From CAWCUU01 sp963798855 (GTDB lineage: Bacteria; Gemmatimonadota; Gemmatimonadetes; Longimicrobiales; RSA9), in NCBI GenBank assembly GCA_963798855.1, contig CAWCUU010000001.1:124001-188000 (forward strand): a stretch of DNA of 64,000 bases, in the 5' to 3' direction. The stretch's first letter is position 1, and each line of letters starts with the position of its first letter. The position numbers were made by a program, and so were the translations under genes. Below are positions 48,343 through 57,533 of the stretch, in pieces. The notes under the pieces are model-generated. The model made no database searches, was not told the DNA's origin, and worked only from the letters and a program-made list of their open reading frames with translations.

Positions 48343-48609
48343 GGGGAGCCACTCGTGTGGGCGGTTCTCTCGGGCGACCAATGCCCCGCGGGCGATCTCT
48401 GGCGTTGCACAACCGGTGCCAGTACCGAGCGGCGGACGCGCTCCGCGACGGCGGCGGTGCGTGCGAATGTAGGGCCGCCACGAAAGCGGCGGCAAGCCGC
48501 GGCGGGGCGGGCGGCCGTGGCGCGGATCCCGACCCTGAACCCTTTGCGGTCGGGGGCACGCCCGTTGCATGATGAAGGGAGTCCGAGTTTTCCCGTGAAA
48601 GGACCTGGA

Positions 48610-48843
48610 ATGTACTACGAGGACGAGTCGCAGACCTTCGCCTTCCTGACAGGGCTGGCGCTGGGGCTGGTGCTGGGTGCGGGCATGGCGTTGCTCACGG
48701 CGCCGCAGAGCGGGCGCCGGACGCGGCGGCGATTGCGGCGGGCGATCGGCCGGTCGGGACACCCGGTCTCGGAGCGGCTGGACGACTGGACGGAGGACTT
48801 CCGTTCCGCGGTCGAGACGGGGCGTCGCCGGCTGAATCTGTAG
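48610..48843 (+). CDS. YtxH-domain small membrane protein
   Basis: A 77-residue protein with one membrane helix (FLTGLALGLVLGAGMALLTAP) directly followed by the basic QSGRRTRRRLRRAIG, the typical YtxH pattern. Function of the family is not clear (stress-associated in Firmicutes). The start at 48610 follows AAAGGA. It ends 7 bases before the trehalose-phosphate synthase gene. The preceding 48343-48609 gap has no gene. Confidence 0.7.
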   Translation: MYYEDESQTFAFLTGLALGLVLGAGMALLTAPQSGRRTRRRLRRAIGRSGHPVSERLDDWTEDFRSAVETGRRRLNL

Positions 48844-48850
48844 CCTGCCG

Positions 48851-50482
48851 ATGTCGGCGGAACGGCAGGCGGCCTGGGAGGACGCGCGGATCGGGCCGGC
48901 GGATATGGGCCGGCTCTTCCGCGAGGCCTTTCCGGACGAGCGCTTCATCGTCGTCAGCAACCGCGAGCCGTACGAGCACCAATGGGGTGAGGATGTCGGC
49001 GAGATCGACGTCCGGCGCCCGACCGGAGGACTGACGTCGGCGCTGGACCCCGTGCTTCAGTCGGTGGGCGGCGTCTGGATCGCGTGGGGCAGCGGGGAGG
49101 CCGACGCCGAGGTCGTCGACGATCACGATCGCGTCCAGGTTCCGCCGGAGGACCCGCGCTACACACTGCGACGCCTCTGGCTCGATCAGCACGACATCCA
49201 TCGCTACTATCTCGGCTTCGCGAACCAGTTCCTCTGGCCGCTCTGTCACCTGAGGCCGACACTGACGCGGGTGCGCGAGCGGTACTGGGAGCGATACCGG
49301 CGCGTCAACCGGCGCTTCGCGGATGCGGTGCTCGACGAGGCTCGCGGCGTGGAGGCGGCCGTGTGGTTCCAGGACTACCACCTCGCCCTCGCCCCCGCCG
49401 CCGTGCGCGAGCGCAGGCCTGACCTGACGCTTTCCCACTTCTGGCATATTCCCTGGCCACCCCTGGAGATCTACCGCGTCGCGCCGCAGGCGATCGACCT
49501 GTTGCGCGGGCTGCTCGCGAACGACCTGATGGCGTTCCAGCTGCCGTCCCACGGCGTCAACTTCATGCATTGCGCGGCCGACATGCTCGGCGCGGCCGTC
49601 GACTGGAAGGCGAAGACGGTGGCGCTCGACGGGCACACCTGCCATGTCCGCTCCTTCCCGATCTCGATCGATGCGATCGGTTACCGGGATGCGGCGCAAC
49701 GTGCGGGCGTCGTCGCGCGGATGCAGCGGATCCGATCCCGCTACGCGCCGCCGGACGGGAAGCTGGGGATCGGCATTGACCGGCTGGACTACTCGAAGGG
49801 GATTCCCGAAAAGCTGAAGGCACTCGACATCCTGTGGGAGCGCTTCCCGGAGTTCCGCGAGCGCTTCAGCTTCGTGCAGGTCGCGGTCCCGAGTCGCACG
49901 GCCATCGAGGCGTACGACGAGCTGACGCAGAAGGTCGAGCGCATGGTCTGGGAGATCAACGACCGCTTCGGCACCGAGCGCTGGCGTCCCGTCCACCTGA
50001 TCAAGCAAGCGCTACCCTCCGATCGCCTCGCCGTGCTGTACCGAGCGGCGGATGTGTGCATCGTCGCCTCGCTCGCGGACGGAATGAACCTGGTCGCGAA
50101 GGAGTTCGTCGCCAGCCAGGTGGACGATCGGGGCGTGCTGCTGCTCTCGCACTTCGCCGGGGCGGCCGAGGTGCTGGACGGTCACCTGGACGTGAACCCC
50201 TATGACCCGGAGGACTTCGCCCGCCTCATCCGCGAGGCTCTGACGATGTCGGAGGAGGAGCGGCGCGAACGGATGGCGCGCCTGCGTAGCACGATCGGAA
50301 CGATCTACGAGTGGATGTCCGAGATCTTCCGCGTCTGGGGCGAGATGGCGCACTCCCGGCCGGCTGGGCCGGCACCCCAGACCGGCGAGCCGGGTGCGGC
50401 GGACGGCGCTGCTCCACCCGGACCGGCGGTCGAGGCGGCGCACGAGGAGTCATCGGAGCGGGCGCTCCACGCCACGGAATGA
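48851..50482 (+). CDS. otsA: Trehalose-6-phosphate synthase (GT20)
   Basis: Transfers glucose from a nucleotide sugar to glucose-6-phosphate. The 543-residue protein has VVSNREP, RRPTGGL, VWFQDYHLAL, LPSHG, the GIDRLDYSKGIPEKL motif and ADGMNLVAKEFVAS of GT20. No phosphatase domain is fused and no otsB is near. Glucosylglycerol-phosphate synthases belong to the same family, so the acceptor is inferred. The last 40 residues are disordered. It is coupled to the phosphorylase gene by ATGA. Confidence 0.85.
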   Translation: MSAERQAAWEDARIGPADMGRLFREAFPDERFIVVSNREPYEHQWGEDVGEIDVRRPTGGLTSALDPVLQSVGGVWIAWGSGEADAEVVDDHDRVQVPPEDPRYTLRRLWLDQHDIHRYYLGFANQFLWPLCHLRPTLTRVRERYWERYRRVNRRFADAVLDEARGVEAAVWFQDYHLALAPAAVRERRPDLTLSHFWHIPWPPLEIYRVAPQAIDLLRGLLANDLMAFQLPSHGVNFMHCAADMLGAAVDWKAKTVALDGHTCHVRSFPISIDAIGYRDAAQRAGVVARMQRIRSRYAPPDGKLGIGIDRLDYSKGIPEKLKALDILWERFPEFRERFSFVQVAVPSRTAIEAYDELTQKVERMVWEINDRFGTERWRPVHLIKQALPSDRLAVLYRAADVCIVASLADGMNLVAKEFVASQVDDRGVLLLSHFAGAAEVLDGHLDVNPYDPEDFARLIREALTMSEEERRERMARLRSTIGTIYEWMSEIFRVWGEMAHSRPAGPAPQTGEPGAADGAAPPGPAVEAAHEESSERALHATE

Positions 50483-51820
50483 TTCCGTACCAGCTGATCC
50501 GTCGAAAGCGCGACGGTGAGGCGCTCGAGCCCACCGAGATCCAGGCTTTCTTCCGCGGCTACGCCACGGCAGGGGTGACCGCGTATCAGATGGCCGCGTT
50601 CCTGATGGCCGTCTACCAGCAGGGGCTCTCCGACCAGGAGCTGGATGCGCTCGTCGACGTGATGCTCGCATCCGGCGGCGTCGTGCGCTTCGACGGCGTT
50701 GGTAGGCCCGTGGACAAGCATTCGACGGGTGGCGTCGGTGACAAGGTCTCGCTCGTCCTGGCGCCGCTCGTCTCCAGTCTCGGTGTCCCCGTCCCGATGA
50801 TGAGCGGTCGCGGTCTCGGCCACACCGGCGGCACCCTCGACAAGCTCGAGGCCATCCCCGGCTTCCGAACGGACCTGTCACTGGAGCGCTTCCGTTCGCA
50901 GGTCGAGGAGATCGGCTGTGCGCTGATCGGCCAGACGGCTGAGATCGCGCCGCTGGACCGCGACCTCTACGCGCTGCGCGACGTGACGGCGACCGTGGAG
51001 TCGATCCCGCTGATCGCCTCCTCGATCATGAGCAAGAAGATCGCGGAGGGCATCGACGCTCTCGTGCTCGACGTCAAGCGCGGCGGGGGCGCGTTCATCC
51101 CCGAGCTCGATCGCGCGCTCGAGCTGGCGCGGACGATGATCGCGATCGGCGAGCGGCACGACCTGGAGGTGGTGGCGCTGGTGACGGCGATGGACCGGCC
51201 GCTGGGGCGCGCGGTCGGCAACGCGATCGAGACGGCGGAGGCCATCGACGCGCTACACGGAGCCGGTCCGGAGGACCTGCGGCGGCTCACCGTCGAGCTC
51301 GCTGCCGAGAATGCTGATGCGGAGCGGCGTCGCTGGGGCCCCGGAGATTGCGAGGCGGGACGCGGAGGCCGCGCTCGACGACGGACGCGCGCTGCGGCAG
51401 ATGGAGCGGATCGTAGAGGCGCAGGGCGGTGATCCGGCCGTGCTCGAGGATCCCGCTCGGCTGCCCCAGGCACCGGTCCGGATGGAGGTCACGGCGGAGC
51501 GGGCCGGCGCCGTCTCGGCCGTGGATGCGCGAGCGATAGGTGAGGCCGCGGTTCGGCTCGGTGCCGGCCGGGCCACCCGCGAGAGCCGTATCGATGCCGC
51601 CGTCGGCTTTCTGGTGGACGTGCGGCCGGGGGAGTGCGTCGAGGCAGGGCAGCGGCTGGCGGAGGTGCTCGCGGCTTCGGAGGACGCCGCACGGGAGGCG
51701 GCCGGGGCGATCCGATTGGCCATCCACATCGCGGATTCGCCGGGGCCGCCGCCGCTGCCGCTCGTATCGCATCGCATTACGGCGGCCGGCGTCGAGGTCC
51801 TGGCCCCCGACGGCGGATGA
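50479..51820 (+). CDS. Pyrimidine-nucleoside phosphorylase, interrupted by a one-base frameshift
   Basis: Splits thymidine or uridine with phosphate. The first frame runs from 50479 with the family signature SGRGLGHTGGTLDKLEAIPGF and KHSTGGVGDKVS, to about LTVELAAE at 51308; the frame then continues as MLMRSGVAGAPEIA to 51820. Deleting one A at 51309-51310 gives one protein of 446 residues, normal for the family. Error, real mutation or recoding are all possible; the C-terminal half is otherwise intact. Start overlaps otsA (ATGA) and the end overlaps the DUF3343 gene. Confidence 0.9.
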
Positions 51821-52029
51821 GCCGCACCCTCACCTTCGACACGACACACCACGCGCTGTGGGCGGAGCAGATCGCGGTGGAGCGGAAGCTCGGCGTGAGG
51901 GTCGTGCCGGCTCCCGAGGATTCGGGCGCGAAATGTGATCTCGCGCTCGAGGTGCTGGACGAGGATTCGGCGGAGCTGGAGCAGGCCCTCGCGGAGGCGG
52001 GTGTGAGCTACCGTCCGTGGGGGTCGTGA
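51817..52029 (+). CDS. DUF3343 small protein
   Basis: A 70-residue protein with the DUF3343 pattern: FDTTHHALWAEQIAVERKLG, then VVPAPEDSGAKCDLALEV with the single conserved Cys. The family is proposed to carry sulphur or selenium but is uncharacterised. The ATG overlaps the phosphorylase stop (ATGA). The last 22 bases overlap the convergent PBP1A gene. Confidence 0.7.
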   Translation: MSRTLTFDTTHHALWAEQIAVERKLGVRVVPAPEDSGAKCDLALEVLDEDSAELEQALAEAGVSYRPWGS

Positions 52030-54218
52030 ATCAGCCCCGTGTCCCTCGGCATAGCTCCAGGCAACTGGCCGGGTAGTGGAGAGCCCAGAACGCCGGGCCC
52101 ATGGAGGTCGCACGCCTCCGTGGGCTCGGTACCGGGCACGAACACCTCGGGTCGGACGTGGTCCCGCGGGCACCACTCGGTCGCGAGCTGGCCCGTCTCG
52201 TCGTCGATGTCCCGCGTGATCAGGTCCTCCGGCATCGACCATGGCTGCGGGATCGCGAGCGTCGAGTCGTTCTGCAGATAGACCCTGCGCATGAATCGGC
52301 CGAAGACAGGCGCGGCGTAGACGCCGCCGGCGGCACCGGCGATGATCTTCTTCGGCTGATCGAAGCCGAACCACGCCGCGGCGAGCAGGTTCGGCGTGAA
52401 GCCGATGAACCAGACATCCGTCGCGTCGTTGGTCGTCCCCGTCTTGCCCGCGACGGGAATGTTGTACGGCAGGTTGCCGAGATCCGGGTTGCGCACGTTG
52501 TAGCCGGTGCCGTGGTCCACCACGTCCCGCATCATGTCGGTCACGATGTAGGTGTGGGAGGAGTCCATGACCTGACGGGTCTCCGGCCGCGTCTGCCAGA
52601 GCACGCGGCCCCGCGCGTCCTCGACGCGCAGGATCGGGCGTGGCTCCACGTGCACGCCGAGGTTCGCGAAGGTCGTGTAGGCGCCGGCGATCTCGAGCGG
52701 GATTACGTCCGCGGCTCCGATCGAGATCGAGGGGTAGCGCGGGATCGAGGTCTGTATTCCCATCCGGTGCGCGTACTGCGCGACCGTCTCCAGGCCCACT
52801 TCCAGCCCGAGCTTCACGGCGACGGTATTGATCGAGCGCATGAGCGCCTCGCGCAGCGTGAGCGGTCCAAGGAAGTCGGGCTCGTAGTTGCGCGGCGAGT
52901 ACACGTCGCCGTTCTCGAGCTGGAGCATCAGAGGCGAGTCGTTGATCACGTGTGATGCCGGGACGCCGCCGGCGATCGCCGCGGAGTAGACGAACGGCTT
53001 GAACGCGGAGCCCGGCTGGCGTAGCGCCTGCGTCGCGCGGTTGAACTTGGATTCGTGGAAGTCGCGCCCGCCGATCAGCGCGCGGACCTCGCCCGAGGCG
53101 GGATCGAGCGCCACGAACATACCCTGGATATAGGGCGTCGACTCACCGGCGATCTTCTCCTTCTTCTCGTGCACTTTCTCGTATGTCGGCCAGCGGTAGT
53201 TGGGCTGGCTCTCGATCCGCTTCCAACCGTACTCCATCGCCTCGTTCGCCGCCTTCTGCATGTCGACGTCGAGCGTGGTGTAGACGCGGTAGCCCTGCTC
53301 GTAGATGTCGCTGCCGAAGCGGTCATCCAGGATTCGGCGCACCCATTCTACGAAGTAGGGGGCGAAGGAGGCTTCATCCAGGCCGTGCGCTTCCGTGGGC
53401 AGCGCCTCCTGCTTCGCCTGCGCCTCCTCCTGCTTCGTGATGACATCCTGATCGGACATGATACCGAGGACGAGGTCGCGTCGGGCGCGGGCGCGGTCGG
53501 GGTGATCGAGCGGCGAATAACGGGATGGCGCCTTCGGCAGGGCAGCGAGCATCGCCGTCTCGGACGGGTCCAGCTCTCGCGCGGCCTTGCCGAAGTAGTG
53601 CTCGGCAGCCGTCTCGAGACCCCACCAGCCGTGCCCGAAGTTGATCTGGTTCAGGTACGCCTCGAGGATCTGGTCTTTCGAGTAGACCTGCTCGAGCTCG
53701 AGCGCGACGTGCAGCTCCTTCAACTTGCGCGTCAGCCGGGTCTGGAAGCCCACCTCGTTCTTGAACATGTTGCGGGCGAGCTGCTGCGTGATCGTGCTGC
53801 CCCCCGCCGCGCCATAGCCGCTTCGGATGTTCTGTAGCACCGCGCCGACCGTGCGGATCCAGTCGAAGCCGTGGTGGTGATAGAAGCGGCGGTCCTCGAC
53901 CGCGATGAAGGTGGCAGGGACGTACTTCGGGAGCTCAGCGAGGCGCACGGGCGTGCGTCGCTCCTGGAAGAGCTCGGCGAAGAGCTTGCCGTCATGGCTG
54001 TAGATCTTCGTGGACTGCTTCGGCTCGAACGCGTAGATCTGCGCGATCGACGGGCAGTCGCGGCAGACGTAGTTCCAGGTTCCGAGCGCGAGGCCCACGA
54101 CGAGCCCGATCCCCGCCGCGCCCACCAGCACCCCGATCGCGACTCCGCGTGGGTGCGCCCGCATCCACGATCGCGCCTTCAATGTCCAGCGCCTGCTCTT
54201 CACCATGTACCGGCTCAC
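52008..54218 (-). CDS. mrcA: Class A penicillin-binding protein (PBP1A)
   Basis: Bifunctional peptidoglycan polymerase and cross-linker. The 736-residue protein has a membrane anchor (about 24-46), a GT51 domain with catalytic Glu108 (VEDRRFYHHHGFD) and GGSTITQQLARN, and a transpeptidase domain with SxxK at Ser404 (PGSAFKPF), SxN near 462 (SIN) and KTG at Lys592 (GKTGTTND). The start is GTG overlapping the suhB stop (GTGA); a Met four residues in is an alternative. Confidence 0.96.
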   Translation of the reverse strand: MSRYMVKSRRWTLKARSWMRAHPRGVAIGVLVGAAGIGLVVGLALGTWNYVCRDCPSIAQIYAFEPKQSTKIYSHDGKLFAELFQERRTPVRLAELPKYVPATFIAVEDRRFYHHHGFDWIRTVGAVLQNIRSGYGAAGGSTITQQLARNMFKNEVGFQTRLTRKLKELHVALELEQVYSKDQILEAYLNQINFGHGWWGLETAAEHYFGKAARELDPSETAMLAALPKAPSRYSPLDHPDRARARRDLVLGIMSDQDVITKQEEAQAKQEALPTEAHGLDEASFAPYFVEWVRRILDDRFGSDIYEQGYRVYTTLDVDMQKAANEAMEYGWKRIESQPNYRWPTYEKVHEKKEKIAGESTPYIQGMFVALDPASGEVRALIGGRDFHESKFNRATQALRQPGSAFKPFVYSAAIAGGVPASHVINDSPLMLQLENGDVYSPRNYEPDFLGPLTLREALMRSINTVAVKLGLEVGLETVAQYAHRMGIQTSIPRYPSISIGAADVIPLEIAGAYTTFANLGVHVEPRPILRVEDARGRVLWQTRPETRQVMDSSHTYIVTDMMRDVVDHGTGYNVRNPDLGNLPYNIPVAGKTGTTNDATDVWFIGFTPNLLAAAWFGFDQPKKIIAGAAGGVYAAPVFGRFMRRVYLQNDSTLAIPQPWSMPEDLITRDIDDETGQLATEWCPRDHVRPEVFVPGTEPTEACDLHGPGVLGSPLPGQLPGAMPRDTGLIHDPHGR

Positions 54219-55069
54219 CTCGGATTCATCGTCTCGTCATGGCGCGAAGCACCTCGCAACAGAGCGCCGAGCGCCGCGTGCACGGACCGGTTTCCGGCGA
54301 GCACGCTGCCCCCTCCCAGGACGTCGTCTCCGCCGTCTAGCGTCGTCACCACGCCTCCCGCTTCCCGCACGATGAGCGTGCCGGCGGCGACGTCCCACGG
54401 CGAGAGCACGAGCTCCCAGAAGCCGTCCAGCCAGCCGCTCGCGACATGGCAGAGGTCCAGCGCCGCGGAGCCGGCACGTCGAACGCCGGATGCGCCGCGC
54501 ACCGCGGCCTCCAGCTGTGGAAGATAACCCGCCAGCCGCTCGGGGTAGCGAAACGGGAACCCCGTCCCGATCAACGCGTGGCGCAGCTCCTCGATCGTCG
54601 AGACGTCGATCGGCTCGCCGTCGCGGAAGGCGCCGCCGCCCCTGACCGCGGTCCATTCAGTGCCCGAGGCGGTGTCCAGGACCACGCCCGCTGTCGCCTT
54701 CCCCCGGTGCAGGACAGCGATCGAAGCGGCATGCATCGGGTACCGGTGCAGGTAGTTGGTCGTTCCATCGAGCGGGTCGACCACCCACAACCACTCGGCA
54801 TCGTCGTTCGCGGACGGGTCCGTCAATGGTCCGGCGGCGGTTCCTTCCTCGGCCAGAATGGCGTGAGCGGGGTAGCGGTCGCGGATCACCGAGACGATCC
54901 GTGCCTCCGCCTCTCGGTCAACGTGGGAGACGAAGTCGAAGGTCCCCTTCTCGCCCCACTCCCGCACGTCGACGCGGCCGCGATACGTCCGGTGGACGGC
55001 GGCGGCGGCGTGCGCGGCGGCGCGCGCGGTTTCGAGCAGTACGGCGGGGTCGATCGTTTGGTTCGGCAT
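54215..55069 (-). CDS. suhB: Inositol monophosphatase family protein
   Basis: Magnesium-dependent phosphatase of myo-inositol-1-phosphate or related substrates (CysQ, HisN and SuhB share the fold). The 284-residue protein has the first Glu in AEEG, the motif VDPLDGTTNYLH and the second WDVAAGTLIVREAGG. Substrate is not certain. Stop overlaps the PBP1A start. No strong promoter was identified upstream. Confidence 0.9.
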   Translation of the reverse strand: MPNQTIDPAVLLETARAAAHAAAAVHRTYRGRVDVREWGEKGTFDFVSHVDREAEARIVSVIRDRYPAHAILAEEGTAAGPLTDPSANDDAEWLWVVDPLDGTTNYLHRYPMHAASIAVLHRGKATAGVVLDTASGTEWTAVRGGGAFRDGEPIDVSTIEELRHALIGTGFPFRYPERLAGYLPQLEAAVRGASGVRRAGSAALDLCHVASGWLDGFWELVLSPWDVAAGTLIVREAGGVVTTLDGGDDVLGGGSVLAGNRSVHAALGALLRGASRHDETMNPR

Positions 55070-55442
55070 CGGAGTCGTGATAATTTACCCGCCGACCTCG
55101 TTTCGGCCAGCGCAAAGCGGTCGCGGCCGACCCGCGGCGAGGGCGCCGTAGCGATCCCGGCCGGCCCGAAGTCTGCAACGCCTTCACGCTGCACCGCTAC
55201 TTCACGCCGCGGGAGCGCGTCGCGGAGATCGGTCATGCGTGCCGCACGGGCAGATCGGGTGCGCGGGATCCCCGGCGATGCCGCGCCAGGGGCGCGGGCG
55301 CTGGCGGCGCAGACGATGCGCGGTGTTCGTGAACGAATGGGACTCAGGCCCGTCGCCGTTCCGGCGTGAAGCGACTGAGCTCGGGGCGACTCTCGCCCGA
55401 CCGGCCGCGCGCCCGGGAGACGGGCGTACCGTGGGAGGGAGC
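55070..55442 (+). other. Intergenic region without recognised gene
   Basis: This 373-base gap lies between the divergent suhB and zinc-ribbon genes. Frames are open but give Arg/Pro-rich, unconvincing peptides. An AT-rich TAATTTA patch (55081-55087) may be part of the suhB promoter (minus-strand TAAATT), with a poor -35. GGAGG precedes the next gene. Confidence 0.4.
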
Positions 55443-55814
55443 ATGGCGCAGCGAGAGGACAGGTCGGATGAGCGGGCCCGCGATGAGCGCGGGCCGACCG
55501 AGCGTCTGACGCAGCGGACGACCGGCGACGACGAACGGGACCGACAGCTCGCCGACCAGGGCACGCCGGTCGGCGAAGTCGTCGTCATGGTGTGCGTCGA
55601 GTGCGGCGAGGAGTATCCGTTCGACCGTGAGCCCCCGGAAGATCTGGTCTGCGACCGCTGCGGCAACAGCGTCTTTCGCACGTTCATCGGGCAGGCGCCG
55701 CGGGACGACGAGGCGGAGGAGGACTTCCGCGACAGCACCGAACGCGACCTCGCCGCCGACGCGGGCGCTTCCGACGTCCGGCCCGGCGACCTCTACGACC
55801 TCAACAACCCGTAG
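55443..55814 (+). CDS. Zinc-ribbon protein of unknown function
   Basis: A 123-residue acidic protein starting after GGAGG. The centre has CVECGEEYPFD and VCDRCGNSVFRTF, a two-knuckle zinc ribbon, flanked by charged, probably disordered segments (Asp/Glu/Arg-rich). It ends DLYDLNNP. It lies 8 bases before dapA. No function known; binding of metal is inferred. Confidence 0.7.
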   Translation: MAQREDRSDERARDERGPTERLTQRTTGDDERDRQLADQGTPVGEVVVMVCVECGEEYPFDREPPEDLVCDRCGNSVFRTFIGQAPRDDEAEEDFRDSTERDLAADAGASDVRPGDLYDLNNP

Positions 55815-55822
55815 GGGATGCC

Positions 55823-56722
55823 ATGGCCAATGTCCGCTTCCGCGGCTCCGGCGTGGCCATCGTCACGCCGTTCGGCGCCACAGGCGTCGGCGAAGCCGCC
55901 CTGCGCGCGCTCGTTCGCTTCCACCACAGAGAGGGCACCGACGCGCTGATCGTCTGCGGCTCGACCGGCGAGGCGGCTGCAATGTCGCCGGAGGAGCAGC
56001 AACGCGCGATCGAGGTCGTCGTCGATGAGAACGATGCCGCTCTCCCCGTCATCGCCGGGTGCGGCGGCAGCGACACCGCCGCCGTCTCGCGCCTGGCGGA
56101 GCAGGCGAGGCGTGCCGGCGCCGAAGGCCTGCTGCTGAGCGCGCCGCCCTACAACAAGCCCACCCAGCGCGGGCTGCTCGCGCACTTCCGCAGCGTGATC
56201 GACGCAGGCGACCTTCCCGCCATCATCTACAACGTTCCCGGACGAACCGCCGTGAACATCCAGCCCGCCACGATCGCGGAGCTGGCGGCCGCCGACGATC
56301 GCGTCATCGGCGTCAAGGAAGCGTCGGGCGACATCTCGCAGGTCGCGGAGCTGGCCCGACTCGCGGGCGACCGTCTGGCCCTGTGGAGCGGCAACGACGA
56401 CCAGATCGTGGCGCTCATGGCGCTCGGAGGCGCCGGTGTGATCAGCGTGCTCGCGAACGTCGCACCCGCGGCGGTGCACGAGATGACGATGCGCTTCCTG
56501 GAGGGTGATGTCGCCGGCGCCTGCGAGATGCAGCTCCGCTACCTGCCGCTGATCCGCGCGCTGTTCTCGGAGTCGAATCCGATCCCCGTGAAGACCGCCG
56601 TCGGCTGGCTCGGCTTCGACGTCGGGCCGCTGCGCCTGCCCCTGGTGGAGATGAGCGACGCGGCACAGGGGCGGCTTTTCGAGGCGTTGCGCGAGGTCGG
56701 CATCTCGCCGCAGACGGCATGA
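55823..56722 (+). CDS. dapA: 4-hydroxy-tetrahydrodipicolinate synthase
   Basis: Condenses pyruvate and aspartate semialdehyde, first step of the lysine/diaminopimelate branch. The 299-residue barrel has CGSTGEA, Tyr136 (YNVPGRT) and the Schiff-base Lys165 (IGVKEASGD), in positions like E. coli Lys161. Stop overlaps dapB start by 4 bases. Confidence 0.96.
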   Translation: MANVRFRGSGVAIVTPFGATGVGEAALRALVRFHHREGTDALIVCGSTGEAAAMSPEEQQRAIEVVVDENDAALPVIAGCGGSDTAAVSRLAEQARRAGAEGLLLSAPPYNKPTQRGLLAHFRSVIDAGDLPAIIYNVPGRTAVNIQPATIAELAAADDRVIGVKEASGDISQVAELARLAGDRLALWSGNDDQIVALMALGGAGVISVLANVAPAAVHEMTMRFLEGDVAGACEMQLRYLPLIRALFSESNPIPVKTAVGWLGFDVGPLRLPLVEMSDAAQGRLFEALREVGISPQTA

Positions 56723-57516
56723 CCCGGGTCGCCGTCTCCGGCGCGACCGGCCGCATGGGCCGCGAGCTGTCCAGGCTCGCCACCGAGAGCGACGACATCG
56801 AGATCATCGGCGGGGTGGCCCGGAGTGGTCGCTCCGGGGAGGAAGCCGCGTCGATCGGTTATCCCTGCGTCGACGACGTCGCGGGCGCGGGGGAGCTGCT
56901 CCGCAGCGCGGACGTCGTGATCGACTTCTCGGCGCCGGAGCAGCTCGCGAGCCTGCTCGAGACCCACGGCGAGCGACTGGTCGGGCGCGGGCTCGTCGTC
57001 GGCACGACCGGCCTGGAGCCGTGGCTCGCGGGTAAGCTCGACGATGTCGCCGGCCGCTCCGCCGTGCTCGTCGCATCGAACTTCAGCATCGGCATCAACG
57101 TGCTGCTCGCCCTGGTGGAGCGAGCCGCGGCGGCGTTGGCCCCCGAGGCGTACGACGTCGAGATCGTCGAGACGCACCATCGCCACAAGGCAGACGCGCC
57201 GAGCGGAACCGCGATCGCGATCGGCGACGCCGTGGCGCGCGGCCGCGGGGAGCGGCCGCTGTCCGCGCTGCGCCGCGACGGCCGCAGTGGTCACCTCGAC
57301 CCCCGGCCGCCGGGCGAGATCGGCTTCCATGCGCTGCGCGGCGGCGAGGTGCCCGGCGACCACCGGGCGTATTTCCTCGGCGCGCGCGAGCAGATCGAGC
57401 TGGCGCACCGTGCGCTCGAGCGGGCCGTCTTCGCCGAGGGCGCGCTCGCCGCCGCACGGTGGGTCGCGGGCCGCGAGCCGGGCCGCTACGAGCTGAAGCA
57501 GATGCTGGGGCTGTAG
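56719..57516 (+). CDS. dapB: 4-hydroxy-tetrahydrodipicolinate reductase
   Basis: NAD(P)H reduction to tetrahydrodipicolinate. The 265-residue protein has GATGRMGREL at the N-terminus, VVGTTGL, and the substrate motif ETHHRHKADAPSGTA. It overlaps dapA by 4 bases and is followed after 17 bases by dapH. Confidence 0.96.
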   Translation: MTRVAVSGATGRMGRELSRLATESDDIEIIGGVARSGRSGEEAASIGYPCVDDVAGAGELLRSADVVIDFSAPEQLASLLETHGERLVGRGLVVGTTGLEPWLAGKLDDVAGRSAVLVASNFSIGINVLLALVERAAAALAPEAYDVEIVETHHRHKADAPSGTAIAIGDAVARGRGERPLSALRRDGRSGHLDPRPPGEIGFHALRGGEVPGDHRAYFLGAREQIELAHRALERAVFAEGALAAARWVAGREPGRYELKQMLGL

Positions 57517-57533
57517 CAGGTACGGAGGGTAAA

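Noticed and set aside
55070..55442. Possible small gene or remnant (VCNAFTLHRYFTPRERV-like frame near 55170)
   Set aside because: No start, no ribosome binding site and no match to a family I know; treated as non-coding.
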